Shown piece after piece: positions 9,275 through 20,125 of a stretch of DNA of 64,000 bases (its first letter is position 1; each line of letters starts with the position of its first letter). The stretch lies in the NCBI GenBank assembly GCA_958510875.1, contig OY294067.1, forward strand, positions 196,402,401 to 196,466,400, in the 5' to 3' direction. The DNA is from Endomychus coccineus. Lineage: Eukaryota; Arthropoda; Insecta; Coleoptera; Endomychidae. Under the pieces are notes generated by a model, which worked only from the letters and a program-made list of their open reading frames with translations, did no database searches and was not told the DNA's origin. The translations under genes and the position numbers were made by a program.

Positions 9275-9955
9275 ATGAAGACCGTTCAACAAGAACAGAC
9301 ACTTCCAATCGAGAATTTAGATTTAAAAGTTGGAACTAATCGCGTTGGTAAACATGGTAAACTGTTACCAAACTCTTTTCGTGCTTTAATTTGTGGTCCG
9401 AGCGGATGCGGAAAAACAAACGTTATGTTATCGTTGTTATTCAATCCAAATGGTGTCAAGTTTGAAAACGTTTACGTATACTCGAAGTCATTATATCAAG
9501 ATAAGTACATACTGTTGCAGGAGATTTTGGAACTAGTAAAAGGAGTTGGTTATTTCCCATATAAAGACAATGAAGAAATTATAAGTCCGAACGATGCAAA
9601 ACCAAATTCTATTTTCATTTTTGATGACATATCCTGCGAGACACAACAGAAAATTCGAGAATATTATTCGATGTGTAGACACATTGACGCATCATATCTA
9701 TGTCAGGCATACTCTAAAATTCCTAAACAACTGATTCGCGATAATTCTAACCTGATCGTGTTATTTAAACAGGATGAAATAAATCTAAAACACGTGTTTG
9801 ATGAGCACGTATCCCCAGACGTTACTTTCGATCGATTCAAAAAGATGTGTTCTATGTGTTGGATGGAGAAATTTGGAACATTGATAATTGTTAAAGATTT
9901 CGATTTGAACAATGGAAGATACCGCAAAGGTTTCGATGTATATATTAAAGTGTGA
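9275..9955 (+). CDS. Packaging ATPase (A32/FtsK-HerA type)
   Basis: 226 aa from ATG 9275 (MKTVQQEQTLPIENLDL), chosen because copy 4 begins identically; an in-frame ATG at 9263 is less likely. Walker A is GPSGCGKTN (about residues 44-52), Walker B is SIFIFDDIS, and a conserved RDNSNLIVLFKQDE block follows. In Polintons and related viruses this enzyme uses ATP to pump DNA into the capsid. Open reading frame without lesions. It opens the plus-strand block running to the integrase. Confidence 0.9.
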   Translation: MKTVQQEQTLPIENLDLKVGTNRVGKHGKLLPNSFRALICGPSGCGKTNVMLSLLFNPNGVKFENVYVYSKSLYQDKYILLQEILELVKGVGYFPYKDNEEIISPNDAKPNSIFIFDDISCETQQKIREYYSMCRHIDASYLCQAYSKIPKQLIRDNSNLIVLFKQDEINLKHVFDEHVSPDVTFDRFKKMCSMCWMEKFGTLIIVKDFDLNNGRYRKGFDVYIKV

Positions 9956-9980
9956 ACGTGAAATCTATAGCAAATACACA

Positions 9981-10871
9981 ATGGACGTTGAACGGTTAGC
10001 ACGTAAGCGAAAAATCGCTCAATTGGCACGATCTATATGAAAGAAATATCTCACATTGAAACTGGGTAAAACGGAAGAGGACGAGTCGATCAATAAATTA
10101 TTTAAACCCATATCGGAACCACTTCGGGAAATAATCAAATCCAATAATACACCATTGATTAAACGTGAAATTAAGCAAGAAAAGCATGATTCGGATGAAG
10201 AAGAGGAGGAGGAGGAGGAGGAGGATGAGGAAGATGAAAGAGGAACGGTATTGGATGTGAGCGATGCAAGTATGAAAACTGTTATTGAAGAGTCTGACAA
10301 CGATGATGAGTATGACGTATTAGAATCTTACCCAGAGTTACTTCAAAAATATATCGGTGATTATTGGTCAGGGAGTAGAAAAGTCGATAAAGTTTATTGC
10401 CCAGTTTACGATGCTAGTTCGTTGTCATGGTTACTAGGAGGTAAATTAATCGATTTCAAAAATGGAGATACTATCGTGACACAAGGGAGAAAATTCAAAA
10501 GTACCGTCGGTCTGTGTGAACTTATATTCTATGACAAACCTAGAAATTTCACCAAGAAAGATAAGATGAATTACAGGATGATTCTGAACTTGACAAATCC
10601 CCACAGAAATAGTGCTGGAAACTTGAAAGGTACTCGAAGATACAAGTACATTAAAATAATTCGACCTCTAATTCATGAGGAAGCTCTCGGTAGCGGTATG
10701 CAATTGACATATAACAATGAACCAGTGGAGTACGTGTACTGGGACGATCCAAACGAACTTGTCGAACGCCTAAAACTATTGATTGCTTCTCAAGAAGCTG
10801 GGAATACGTCGCACGATAATGAGATTGTTGCAATTATAAATGAACTTCGAGAGGCAGATATCATTTATTAG
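9981..10871 (+). pseudogene. Conserved Polinton protein ending in WDDPNELV block, nonsense at codon 20
   Basis: ATG 9981 (MDVERLARKRKI); TGA at 10038-10040, where copy 4 has AGG. After the stop the frame is open to 10871: an acidic run of about 15 Glu/Asp (near 10196-10239), then KVYCPVYDASSLSWLLGG, GLCELIFYDKP and the hallmark YVYWDDPNELVERLKLL...SQEAGN. Related unclassified proteins accompany many arthropod Polintons (I recall a DUF8207-type label, unverified). Function unknown; the acidic run may be a DNA mimic or interaction surface. Confidence 0.7.
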
Positions 10872-10901
10872 ATGAGATACAATAGCGTTTGAAACAGTTA
10901 T

Positions 10902-11300
10902 ATGATGAGTCTCGACAAGTTTGGTAGGAGATCCAGGAGCGGAGGAGACGGTGTAGTGGACAGCGTCGATGTTCTCCGAATACGCTCGATGTTTAAGAAC
11001 GTTTTGACTCATACACCAGACGGTGATGTGGATATTAAAAATTTAAAAATTTCCAATATGAAAACACCTACTTTAAATAACGATGCTGCGAATAAGAAGT
11101 ACGTCGATAGCGCGATAATTGAAGTGGAAAAAAGGTTGATGGAACTTCTTGACAAGTATGCAAAGGCTAATAATCTTATGAATAAAGCTTTGAAGAATCT
11201 TCAAACCGATGTGCAGAAAGTGATAGACGTATATAAGAAACAGACTGAGGATGATATTGCGAAATTAACTAATGACATTCATAATATAACTACACATTAA
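10902..11300 (+). CDS. Fibre-like protein, short version
   Basis: 132 aa (second ATG at 10905 also possible). MSLDKFGRRS, then DVDIKNLKISNMKTPTLNND and AANKKYVD (about residues 52-66), followed by heptad-like coiled coil. The 'N-x-A-x-NK-x-YVD' pattern is the signature at the head of many phage tail fibres and other trimeric fibres. The copy 4 homologue is 313 aa, so this one has lost most of the shaft: TAA at 11298, with degenerate sequence up to the integrase. Role as receptor-binding fibre is inference. Confidence 0.55.
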   Translation: MMSLDKFGRRSRSGGDGVVDSVDVLRIRSMFKNVLTHTPDGDVDIKNLKISNMKTPTLNNDAANKKYVDSAIIEVEKRLMELLDKYAKANNLMNKALKNLQTDVQKVIDVYKKQTEDDIAKLTNDIHNITTH

Positions 11301-11394
11301 AATGTATTCATCACTAGTCTGAAGAATATTGATAGCAAATTGGTTGTGTTGGGAGGAAATTCTGATGGAGTCAATCCTAATGCGATAATTCAGC

Positions 11395-12321
11395 ATGTTG
11401 CAACAAGGTAAAGAACAAGTTGTATATGAGCTTCATAAACCAAGTAGAAAGGATTTCAAACGCCGCCGAACAATCATAAAAGGTTTAGATGATCTATGGC
11501 AGATGGATCTGGCTGAAATGGGTAATTATGCGCGTGAAAATCGAGGATTTAAATTCATTTTAGTGATGATCGATTGCTTCTCAAAGTATCTATGGACTCG
11601 TCCGTTGAAAACGAAATCGGCTGAAGAGGTTCGGAAGGCTGTTGACTCTATTTTTTTGAAATCTAACGGGCGTATACCCACACATTTACAAAGCGATCAA
11701 GGAAAGGAGTTCTTCAATAAGCAATTTAAAGAGTTGATGAAGAAACATAAAATCAATCAATATAATACTTATTCTGTGAAGAAAGCAGCCATTGCAGAAC
11801 GCGTTATTCGAACGTTGAAAGAAGCGCTCTATAAACATTTCAGTTTGAGTGGGAAATACAAATGGTTTGATATACTCGAAGAGATCACTGAAAAATATAA
11901 TAAGCGTAAGCATAGAACCATCAATCTGGCTCCGTGTAAAGTGACAAAACATAACGAAAGTGAGATATTGAAGTGATGCTACTCACACGTCGAGCTAGTT
12001 CTACCACACAAATACAACGTTGGAAATGTGGTGCGTATCAGTAAGGCAAAACATATTTTCGAAAAATCGTATACGCCTAATTGGTCAGCGGAATTATTTA
12101 AAATTATAAAATTTAAAATTACGAACCCTGTTACTCATCTACTCAAAGACATGAAAGATTCCCCAATCACCGGATGCTTCTACGAAGAGGAATTACAAAG
12201 AACGAAGCAACCCGAAGTATATTTAATTGAGAAAGTACTCCGAAAAAAAGGTAATAAAATGCTAGTTAAATGGTATGGTATGGAGGATAAGAGTTAGATA
12301 CAGAATACCGATATAGTATGA
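11395..12321 (+). pseudogene. Retrovirus-like DDE integrase with chromodomain-like end, two stops
   Basis: The catalytic core is clear: first Asp in LWQMDLAEMGNYA, second in QSDQGKEFF, Glu in AAIAERVIRTLKE. TGA at 11974-11976 (copy 4: CAA) separates the core from an SH3/chromodomain-like tail (VGNVVRISKAKH, then VYLIEKVLRKKG...VKWYG). TAG at 12295 replaces a Trp codon kept in copy 4 (KSWIEDSDV). Integrase inserts the element into host DNA; the tail probably reads chromatin. Inactive as encoded unless both stops are read through. Confidence 0.88.
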
Positions 12322-12397
12322 TCTGCGCATGTTCAGATAAATATTTGGTATGTGTTGGTGGTAGAGAAGTTTGAATGCAACAGTCAGTTGTTGCGAA

Positions 12398-13090
12398 ATG
12401 TCTTTGCAAGATAGTCGGTTTTCCAACGCGAATAGTAGTAGTAGTATTAATGGTGATGAAGAGTTGGATAGAATTTTAGAAAAAATTGAAATAGCCTCAA
12501 AACATGAACAATTTCTATTAATGAATACGGTTTACCCACTGAGAGAAAATTTGGAGGTTAGATGTGGACTAAGCCCTGTGAGGAAATTCACTTCAACTAT
12601 CTCGTTGCATCAAAGAAATCAATATGGAAAACTCGTCTTTGGAAGATACGAATGGAACGACTTCATCAATATAGTGCGGATGAAGATCAAGGAATTCTTT
12701 GAGAGTCAACATGCACATTTCGATTCTACACCTATAGCATGTGGATATTATTGTCTAATATTACAGTGCGTTTATGCGAATAGCGTTAAAGTACTTCAAG
12801 TCACCAAGCACAATACTGATTTTTATTTGAGCGAGCAAGATGTACGTGAAATCATTATAATTAACGATGAAGTGTTATTTCATCGAGTGTCGTTCCTTGA
12901 ACAACTTGAATTTTGTTCATATTATTATAAGGTCATTGCAATAATTAAATCAATGAGGGGTCTTGCTAGTTATATGGAACTTTTGTATTGTTTTATAGAT
13001 GTTGCACCAGAAAGCTTATTAGCTAATACTCTTAGAGAGTTTATGTTTCCGCATAAGGATAAAATTATGTATGATTTAGAGATTGAGTGA
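12398..13090 (+). CDS. Conserved Polinton protein, unknown
   Basis: About 230 aa from ATG 12398 (in-frame ATG also at 12371). Homologue of 43220-43918: shared Ser-rich head, FLLMNTVYPL, CGLSPVRKFT(S)TISL, LQVTKHN, DVREII-x-INDEVL-x-HRVSFLE and a C-terminal LLANTLREFMF...YDLE. Mostly alpha-helical in appearance; no catalytic motif recognised. Last gene of the plus-strand block, opposite the convergent polymerase gene. Confidence 0.65.
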   Translation: MSLQDSRFSNANSSSSINGDEELDRILEKIEIASKHEQFLLMNTVYPLRENLEVRCGLSPVRKFTSTISLHQRNQYGKLVFGRYEWNDFINIVRMKIKEFFESQHAHFDSTPIACGYYCLILQCVYANSVKVLQVTKHNTDFYLSEQDVREIIIINDEVLFHRVSFLEQLEFCSYYYKVIAIIKSMRGLASYMELLYCFIDVAPESLLANTLREFMFPHKDKIMYDLEIE

Positions 13091-13249
13091 GCAAGATGTA
13101 CGTGGAATCACTAACCATGCTAGTGGATTAGAACTCTTGTATTGTTTTATCGATATTCCATCAACAAATTTTTTTTTGTTTATTGACTAATACACTTAGA
13201 GAAATGTTATATATAAAAATAAGGTTATGTATGATTTAGAACAATAAAT
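13091..13249 (+). pseudogene. Decayed extra copy of the C-terminus of the 12398 gene
   Basis: Right after the stop at 13090, a second, degraded C-terminal segment follows (EQDVRGI, LLYCFIDI, NTLREML-like, KVMYDLEQ). It resembles the copy 4 version more than its neighbour, so it may derive from recombination between related elements. Confidence 0.65.
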
Positions 13250-13337
13250 GATTTTTTATGAAAAATAGTCTTTCGGTTTGCTGTAAAGGGAGAGAGGAAA
13301 ATGAAACAAATCATCATCATCATAGAAATACTTTATT
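13243..13337. terminator. Convergent polyadenylation signals
   Basis: AATAAA at 13243-13248 for plus-strand transcripts and TTTATT at 13332-13337 for the minus-strand polymerase transcript. The same arrangement recurs in copy 4. Confidence 0.5.
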
Positions 13338-13411
13338 TATTTTCATAAAACAATAATAAACATAGATATGAAGTATGAACAATAATATGATGGATATATA
13401 AACTTATACAA

Positions 13412-16400
13412 TTATGGTGATAAAGAATAATGACCATAAGGTAAAGTGTTTATCCCATTACCAATTATGTGTCTTTTGCTGTCGAAAGGGCTGAGGGCAA
13501 TTTTATTTTGTTCGATTGTATACAATTTGAAACCGAATGAGCGGATAGATCTTCGTATGCGATACATCTCAATTCCTTCTTCTAAACATCTAACATAATC
13601 TTCGAATGTGATTGTGTTCCGCAACACAATCCTGCACCCCCTTCGCTTTCTTTGTTGGGTTACGATCCTGAACTGTATAACTATACATCTTGGATCTTAA
13701 CCCTACAAACATATCCATAATCATCCCCCCATTCTCATCCTTCATTAAGTCGACTACTTTTTTATTTACAAGTGGAATCTCAAAGTTGTTGTTTAGCGCA
13801 TAATCGCTCGTATCGAATTTATGAATATATTTATTGATGATGCTCTGATAAATATCATCATCAGTAATTATATGATAGATCAAACTATCTGTGTCAGTAT
13901 AACATAATCTTATCATTTCAGGATCTTTATAAAGTGTAAGCATGAAGTTGTAATGAAAATCGTACACACATGTTTTAGAAACGTCCAAAATCGTCATACC
14001 CACGTAAATTGGTTTATTGAATAACACTTCTAATTTATTTTGTTCAATGGCCACTAGATTCTCTTCAAATATTTTACTACTATTAAAATTGGGTTGTGAA
14101 ATATAATAACGAGCTCCATAAGGTCCATCCCATTTGTTAACTAATTTGACCGCTCTATGCTTTCGCACGTTCTCCATCGATTTCCCGAAAATAGCATTGA
14201 TGAGCAACTTGAATAGTGCTATCTCAAAGGAGTTCTTAGAAGCCGCTCTCAATCTAGTATTCAAATCAATATGGGCTTTCAACCACGGCGCTTGTTTAAA
14301 CTCTAGAACTCTATGGACTTTAGTTAGTACCATTCCTGAAGTCAAACATTGTTTTAAGTTTCTATAATGAATGATATATCTTGATTTTTTATGAAAAGTT
14401 GTTAATAATTTTGGTAATTTACTACCCGGTGGAGCTGTATGAGTTGGACAAAGAGGGAGATCTTTATGAAGGTCATCCAATGTTGTGGGATACTCCAAAT
14501 CAACCTCTAGAATGTACCCGATAGGGCTTTCATCGGAAACATGTTGTACGTCGATATTATCAACATTTTCAACCCACTTAAACCCATCGTAAGGTAAATA
14601 TTGAATCATAGCCCACCCATACAGATTACATACATCTAAATACATTAAATAACTATTTTCTTCTTGTGGATTATGATTATGCATATATTTATTGTTGGCT
14701 TTTGCAAATCGATTACTGCATTGACTCACACCCCCTCTAATCCCCCGTTCCAAAAATAATATCATATCGATATCTTTTAAATATTGTAGCGATACGTTTG
14801 TATATTTTAGCATACAATCCCATGTGAATGATGGAACAGTGAAGTAGTGTGCAGGATCTAAATCAAACAGGCCCACGCATTTGTTTCGGAAATTCTCGAA
14901 TACATCGGCCAGCAATAAAACGTCTGTTTTCAAATACAAATCCGAATAATCACTTAATTTTTACACTCAAATCGATTCCAAACTGATTGAGCGTGTTGAT
15001 AATCTTCCTCACTTATCGATTCATCTCAAAGTTTATTGGAGAATTTCTCGATCGGAGGAAGATTCTCATCGTTTTATTTCCCCCACTCATCCATGTGTTC
15101 GTACGGGAAAACTCCTTTACGTGTTAATAGTTTGAAGTTTTCTTGAGATAAGTGGGAAAACTCACGTTTCAAAATAGTCAAGTCATCCTCACTCAAATAA
15201 GAGACTAATTTATCTAAACTTGAATCCAAAAATCTACACGAGTCTATAAATCGAAATTTAACAATAGAATTTGTGGAGCTTCTGGTGGAACTTATATATT
15301 TCTCTTTATTCAAGGGGAGCACCTGAATATTTTGTTTAGACGATCTAGCCAAATCTCTAATTAATAAGAACATATCGTACCCACTCAAATTGTGAGCTAC
15401 GACCGGTACCACAAATTTATATTTATAATTTAAATTGCAATCTTGGTGGGCTAATCCTCGATATTTTCCTGTAAAATGACAATGATCTTTAACACGAATG
15501 TCACCCTCTTTGAACAACACACCACAAATGTGACATTTGGTTTCATACATTATACTGACTATACTAATTCCACCAAAATCAATGGGTATATTACATTTTA
15601 GTTTTAGATCGATGAATTCTCCAATTTTATCTAATTGTTCAGTCAACCATTTAGCCGGATTAGGCCCTCTATAACTATTGTAACGTGATAGGGAATCGTT
15701 GAAATGACATTTCAGGTAGAAGCCTACACTGTAAGCTTCATGTAGCTGCGTTCTGTTTGTGTATGAATTTGCACTAGATTGAGAGCAGTTTTGGATGGGT
15801 AATAATAGAGCTTCGAAATCAAAGTAGATAATAAAAGGTACAGGCAGTTTGTTTGAATGATTTTTGAATTTCAAATAATCCTCTTTGGGGAATGTTATTT
15901 TACAAGTATTCATCTTACCACAATCTTCGATATGATTATTGTACTTGATCTCACTCCAGAAATTATTCAAACATCTCTCACATAAGTAAGTTTTGTGTCT
16001 AGTGGTAATTTGAGAATTTACTAATCTTGATAAATTTTTAATTAAACAGTAATGAAATTTCACTATCGGATCTACTTGAATGGAGGAGGAGGATGATGAT
16101 TCCTCTTCGCGGTAATACTTGTCTTGAATCAATAATAAATTGAAGTGTTTTTCGAGTTTATTTCTGGTCAGGTATGCAGGGAGAACCTTTAATTTCTCCC
16201 CATTTTCATTTTTACATAATTGTAGAACAAACACAAGAATAGAAATATTATTATTTTTCTCAAATATAGGGATTTGTAAAATGGGTAGGGGAAATGTTAA
16301 ATTTTGCAAATTCAAAACTGTACTAAAATGTGGATATGAAGATATTCGATCTGAATGTGGGTTAGTAGCAGGATGCAATCCAGCTGTTACTGCCCAAGCA

Positions 16401-17179
16401 AAACAGTATTCGTCATAATTTTTAATGTTAATAACTGCATGCTTAAGTTGGATTGCTTTAGGTAAAACAATATAGGAAGATCCTGAATTGATAGTTTCAT
16501 GTCTATTATTATTGATTTCTAGACTTATCACATCTCTGAGGCTCCACCCAATATCTCTTTCAGCGAATTGTTCCAGTTTAACTTGGAGTTTACCAATGAC
16601 ATACTCCTTAAACCACTCCAATAAATTGGTCAAAGTATCTATTGGAGCGGATTTTGTATGAAAATATTTGAATTCTACCTGAATAAGCTCTTCATTAACA
16701 TTGGGTTTGATATATTCACAACAAAATGTTGTGGTGACTTTAATAAAATTGCATATATGTAAAATTTTGACAACTCTAGAACTAAAGAGATTAAAAGCAT
16801 CATACAAAAAATTTAATGGGTCTAAATGTGAAATATTTATTATCAACCCAGTTCGAATTCGTTGAGAAAATGCAGACTCACCATCTTTCCAACGAATACG
16901 ATCGCTTCGATTTTTATTTGAGGAGGCGGGTTTATTTCGAATTTGTAATAAAATGTTGAATCTTCTTATATGTCCCACATTAGCTTGAACTTGATTTTTC
17001 TCCCCTAAATTGAGTGAATCTTTACTTAAATGCCTATTAAAACTTCTAATATATTTAGTACAAAAATCTATCCACTTTTGTGTCTCTTGAGGAGAGAATT
17101 TTGATTTTACGAGGTTCTTATGAGCTTTACCGATAATTTCAACAATTTCAGAACTAAGTTTTGCGATGGACGACTCCAT
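13412..17179 (-). pseudogene. Protein-primed type-B DNA polymerase, frameshifted
   Basis: Read from 17179 down. A 701-residue frame (17179-15074) holds the N-terminal region with NIKNYDEYCFAWAVTAGLHP, exonuclease motif I (YFDFEALL), an HNH/zinc-like block (CHICGVLF...DHCHFTGKYRG) and exonuclease motif II (NLSGYDMFLL). A frame change near 15074-14940 leads to a 449-residue frame (14939-13590) with motif A (MYLDVCNLYGWAM), motif B (KLLINAIFGKS) and motif C (YTDTDSL). A further change near 13627 leads to the C-terminus (13627-13412). All catalytic Asp positions are retained, unlike copy 4. The enzyme replicates the element; as encoded it would be truncated. Confidence 0.92.
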
Positions 17180-17339
17180 AATAATAATGAGATAAACACC
17201 TCACCTTACAATAAATGAAACGATTTTAACGTTAAGGTTGCTGCTGCTACTTCCTCTCTGCTCCTATATCAATACTTGTCGGTACTTAATTTTTCCTCCC
17301 CTCGGAAAAGTTAGTCTATTGTTTTCTACTATTGGAGAA

Positions 17340-17459
17340 ATGTTATCACGTTTTGGTAGGAACCACTGAAAACTCTGCAAGCTCCACCAGAACAGCTGCA
17401 CCAAATTTTGTTTTGGTTGGTTTCAATCTCTTGATCTTATTTTCGAAAAATCCGTTTCT
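17340..17459 (-). pseudogene. Decayed second copy of the 3856-type gene
   Basis: On the minus strand the translation shows TKFGAAVLVELAEFSVV, matching TKFGE-x-VL-x-EL of 3856-4167 and 47859-48179, then stops. It sits where copy 4 has its intact gene, behind the leader intron and upstream of the polymerase. Copy 1 therefore had this gene at both ends, facing inward. Confidence 0.6.
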
Positions 17460-17703
17460 CTAAAAACAAAAATGAAAGTCCTTAATAACATATAACAACA
17501 AAGACGAATTTCACATGTGAAATTGAAGTGAAAAACAACTTATTGACATGGAGTTAATTTGAATTGGTTCAATTTGAAGTGAAAAACAACTTATTGATAT
17601 GGAGTTAATTTGAATTGTTTCAATTTGAAGTGAAAAATAACTTATTGATATGGAGTCAATTTGAAATAATAGTTCTCTTAGTAAAATAATAATATAGACT
17701 CAC
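17460..17703 (-). other. Candidate leader intron at right end of copy 1
   Basis: Donor AAAAG|GTGAGT (minus strand, ACTCAC at 17698-17703) and acceptor TTTTTGTTTTTAG ending at 17460. The exon before the donor (GTGCTTATATCTAAAAG) is homologous to that of copy 4 (48478 on). Suggests a short non-coding first exon near the terminus. Confidence 0.5.
17521..17672. repeat. Three tandem 51 bp units
   Basis: GTGAAAAACAACTTATTGA-type units start at 17528, 17579 and 17630, with few mismatches, inside the candidate leader intron. Confidence 0.85.
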
Positions 17704-17852
17704 CTTTTAGATATAAGCACTACACAAAACACGAGTTGATTGTTTAAGGATCGAATGTATAATGACTAAGATCATGCAATCGCATTCCTAGATAACTAAT
17801 TCCACTCACAGTTGCTTACATAAGTAATGACATGAAATGACAACTAAATTCG

Positions 17853-17895
17853 CTTACTAACAAGTCTAGACTAGAGTATATCACTTATTGTTATT
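17853..17895 (-). repeat. Terminal inverted repeat, right end of copy 1
   Basis: CTTACTAACAAGTCTAGACT then AGAGTATATCACTTATTG, the reverse complement of 3474-3514. No direct repeat consistent with a 6 bp target duplication was found just outside either arm. Confidence 0.8.
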
Positions 17896-18149
17896 TGTTG
17901 ACCTAATGAATGAATCCATTGTATTCAATTATTCTCGTATAAACTGAATGTGATGACGCAGGTGTATGCAAACTTAATTGCTTCCACGTGTTCTCATATA
18001 CTCAATGTGGTTTCTGGTGTAATAATTTCATATACGTAAGTAATCATTTAACGTTTAGGAAATTTGTGGGTTATTTTAAAAGTTCATTATTTCTGGAATT
18101 ACGGTGTGGTTCAATAATAAATGACAGTATAGCTACAACATGAGTCAAA

Positions 18150-18990
18150 TTTTTGAAATTCCTCGCGCAAACATCAGCAAAACACCTCATAGATGTCGTC
18201 CTTTGACGTTAGCATTTCTGACATGGACATCAAGCTATGATAGTTCATTAATATATCGTTTTTTTGAATTGAGATGGAACTTCCCGCGCGAAAACATTAA
18301 CAAAATACCTCATAGATGTCGTCCTTTGACGTTAACTGTTCTGACATTGACATTCAGCTATGATAGTTCATCGGTTTAGTGATAGATGGCGATATAGGCT
18401 ACAACATCGGTAACATTTTGAATTGGAGTCTCATAGATGTCGTCCTTTGACGTTAACTGTTCTGACATTGACATCCAGCTATGATAGTTCATCGGTTCAT
18501 AAATTTCCCGCGCGAAAACATTAACCTCATAGATGTCGTCCTTTGACGTTGACAGGTACGCATGACGGTTGATCGTCATAGATTTAGTCATTTGAAGTTA
18601 ACTGTTCTGACATTGACATTGAAGTATGATAGTTCATCGGTTCATTAAGAGATGGCGGTGATGTAGCTACAACATCAGTCATTATTGTGGTTTTGACGTT
18701 AACTCTTCTGACATTCGGTTCCAACGTCGGCCATGATAAACATCACCAAAACACCTCTACGTTTGAATTTGGCGGGTCGATGACGTCACATCCAACTAAC
18801 CTCACATCCAGACCTCTATGGTCGAAAGTTCTATAATCATCGTAAGCTCTATGGACACGTTTGAATTTCGCGGGTTAGTAACGTTACGTCCAACTAACCT
18901 CACATTCTATGACCCAGACCTCTATGGTCGGAAGTTCGGTGATCATCGTAAGCTCTATGGACACGTTTGAATTCCGCGGGTTAGTAACGT
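18150..18990. repeat. Diverged tandem repeats between copies 1 and 2
   Basis: Units around 'CTCATAGATGTCGTCCTTTG' recur at about 18185, 18308, 18430 and 18527 with 'CTATGATAGTTCATCGGTT'. From 18750 a different unit of about 110 bp (CCTCTATGGTCG... AAGCTCTATGGACACG) repeats. No gene seen in 17896-18990. Confidence 0.75.
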
Positions 18991-18993
18991 TAC

Positions 18994-19426
18994 ATCCGAA
19001 GTTGCGCGTTTTCTTTAACGTTCGAATAACAGGTTCAGCAATGGCTGCTTTTTTCACACTATACGTATTGTAATGATTGATATTGTGTTTCTTCATCAGA
19101 TCTTTAAAGCGTTCATTGGAGAATTCTCTTCCCTGATCTCTTTGCAGATTCCTAGGCTTACGATGTCCTTCTAACAATATAGAACCGACAGCTTTCTGAA
19201 CCTATTCGGCAGATTTCGTTTTCAACGGACGAGTCCACAGAAATTTCGAGGAACAATCGATCATAACCAAAATGTATTTGAATCCTCTATTTTCACGAGC
19301 GTAATTGAACATTTTAGCCAGATCCATTTGCCACAAATCATCTGAACCTTTTATGATTGTGCTGCGTCGTTTGAAATACTTCCTACTCGGCTCATGAAGC
19401 TCATGCTCAACTTGTTCTCTACTCAT
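18994..19426 (-). pseudogene. Integrase fragment, copy 2
   Basis: Starts MSREQVEHELHEPSRK at 19426; a stop splits it near 19200. The core Asp (LWQMDLAKM) and Glu (AAIAEPVIRTLK) regions remain, but the second Asp region reads LQRDQGREF. Truncated about 30 bp after the Glu motif, with no C-terminal domain. Confidence 0.85.
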
Positions 19427-19443
19427 CTTATCAATGCGGAAAT

Positions 19444-20114
19444 CTAGTGTAGAATTGATTTTTTGAGTATATTCACAGGATTTGGAGCCGAAAGTTTCAC
19501 AGAGACCTGCTCTGTTGTTGTGGGTGATGAAGGTCTCTTCTTAGAAGGTTCCACAGATTTCATTCGTCGATCTAACGCCTCCACTTTACTAGTAATGTCA
19601 TTTAGACGTATGCTCACACCGTTAAATTTGTTATTGATCTCTTTCAATTGATTTCTGCTATCCCTCACATTATCACTGATTGTTTTATACTGTGATTTCA
19701 TATAGGCCTCCATTCCATTATATATGTATTCTGAATGTCCATCAGATGTTCATCAATGTTGAGAATAACCTTCGTATTCGTCAATTTATGTTCATTCAGA
19801 TCCTTGTTGATATCTTTGATCAGATTATCAACCCTCACATTGAAGGTATCTTTAAGACTAGTTTTCGTTTTTAGATTCAGTTTATGTGTTGGTTCATCAA
19901 CATATACTCTATTTGCAACATCTTCATTAAAATTTGGCGATTTTACGTTGCACAGTGTATGATTTTCCATATCATAACTTCCATCGCTCGTAAGGAATAA
20001 TCCTTGTCCGTGAAATTGTTTGAAATTTATATTAAATATATTTGTGTCATATATCCACATGGGAGAGGAGGCTCGATCGAACTTATCCATTGAGGTCATC
20101 CTTATAACTGTCAT
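19444..20114 (-). pseudogene. Fibre-like protein, copy 2, frameshifted
   Basis: MTSMDKFDRASSPMWIYD, then CNVKSPNFNEDVANRVYVD (tail-fibre-like signature), then coiled coil, with one frame change near 19700. The C-terminal piece (19713-19444) ends in a basic SKKRPSSPTTTEQ stretch. Homologous to 25600-26250. Confidence 0.7.
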
Positions 20115-20125
20115 GGATTTGTCTT

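Larger units (their letters stand above)
3474..17895. mobile_element. Polinton/Maverick (adintovirus-like) copy 1
   Basis: Bounded by short inverted repeats at 3474-3514 and 17853-17895 and about 14.4 kb long, near the usual 15-20 kb. It carries the family hallmark genes: type-B polymerase, integrase, packaging ATPase, adenain-like protease, major and minor capsid proteins. Blocks are small genes (+), capsid block (-), ATPase to integrase block (+), polymerase (-). I could not see a 6 bp target-site duplication. Several genes carry stops or frameshifts, so this is an old endogenous copy. Confidence 0.93.

Noticed and set aside
3460..17910. 6 bp target-site duplication flanking copy 1
   Set aside because: I compared the bases outside both plausible termini (before 3474 or 3495, after 17872 or 17895) and found no matching hexamer.
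18140..18591. Small frames in both strands
   Set aside because: They fall in the diverged tandem repeats and repeat the same peptide, as expected for non-coding repeat units.
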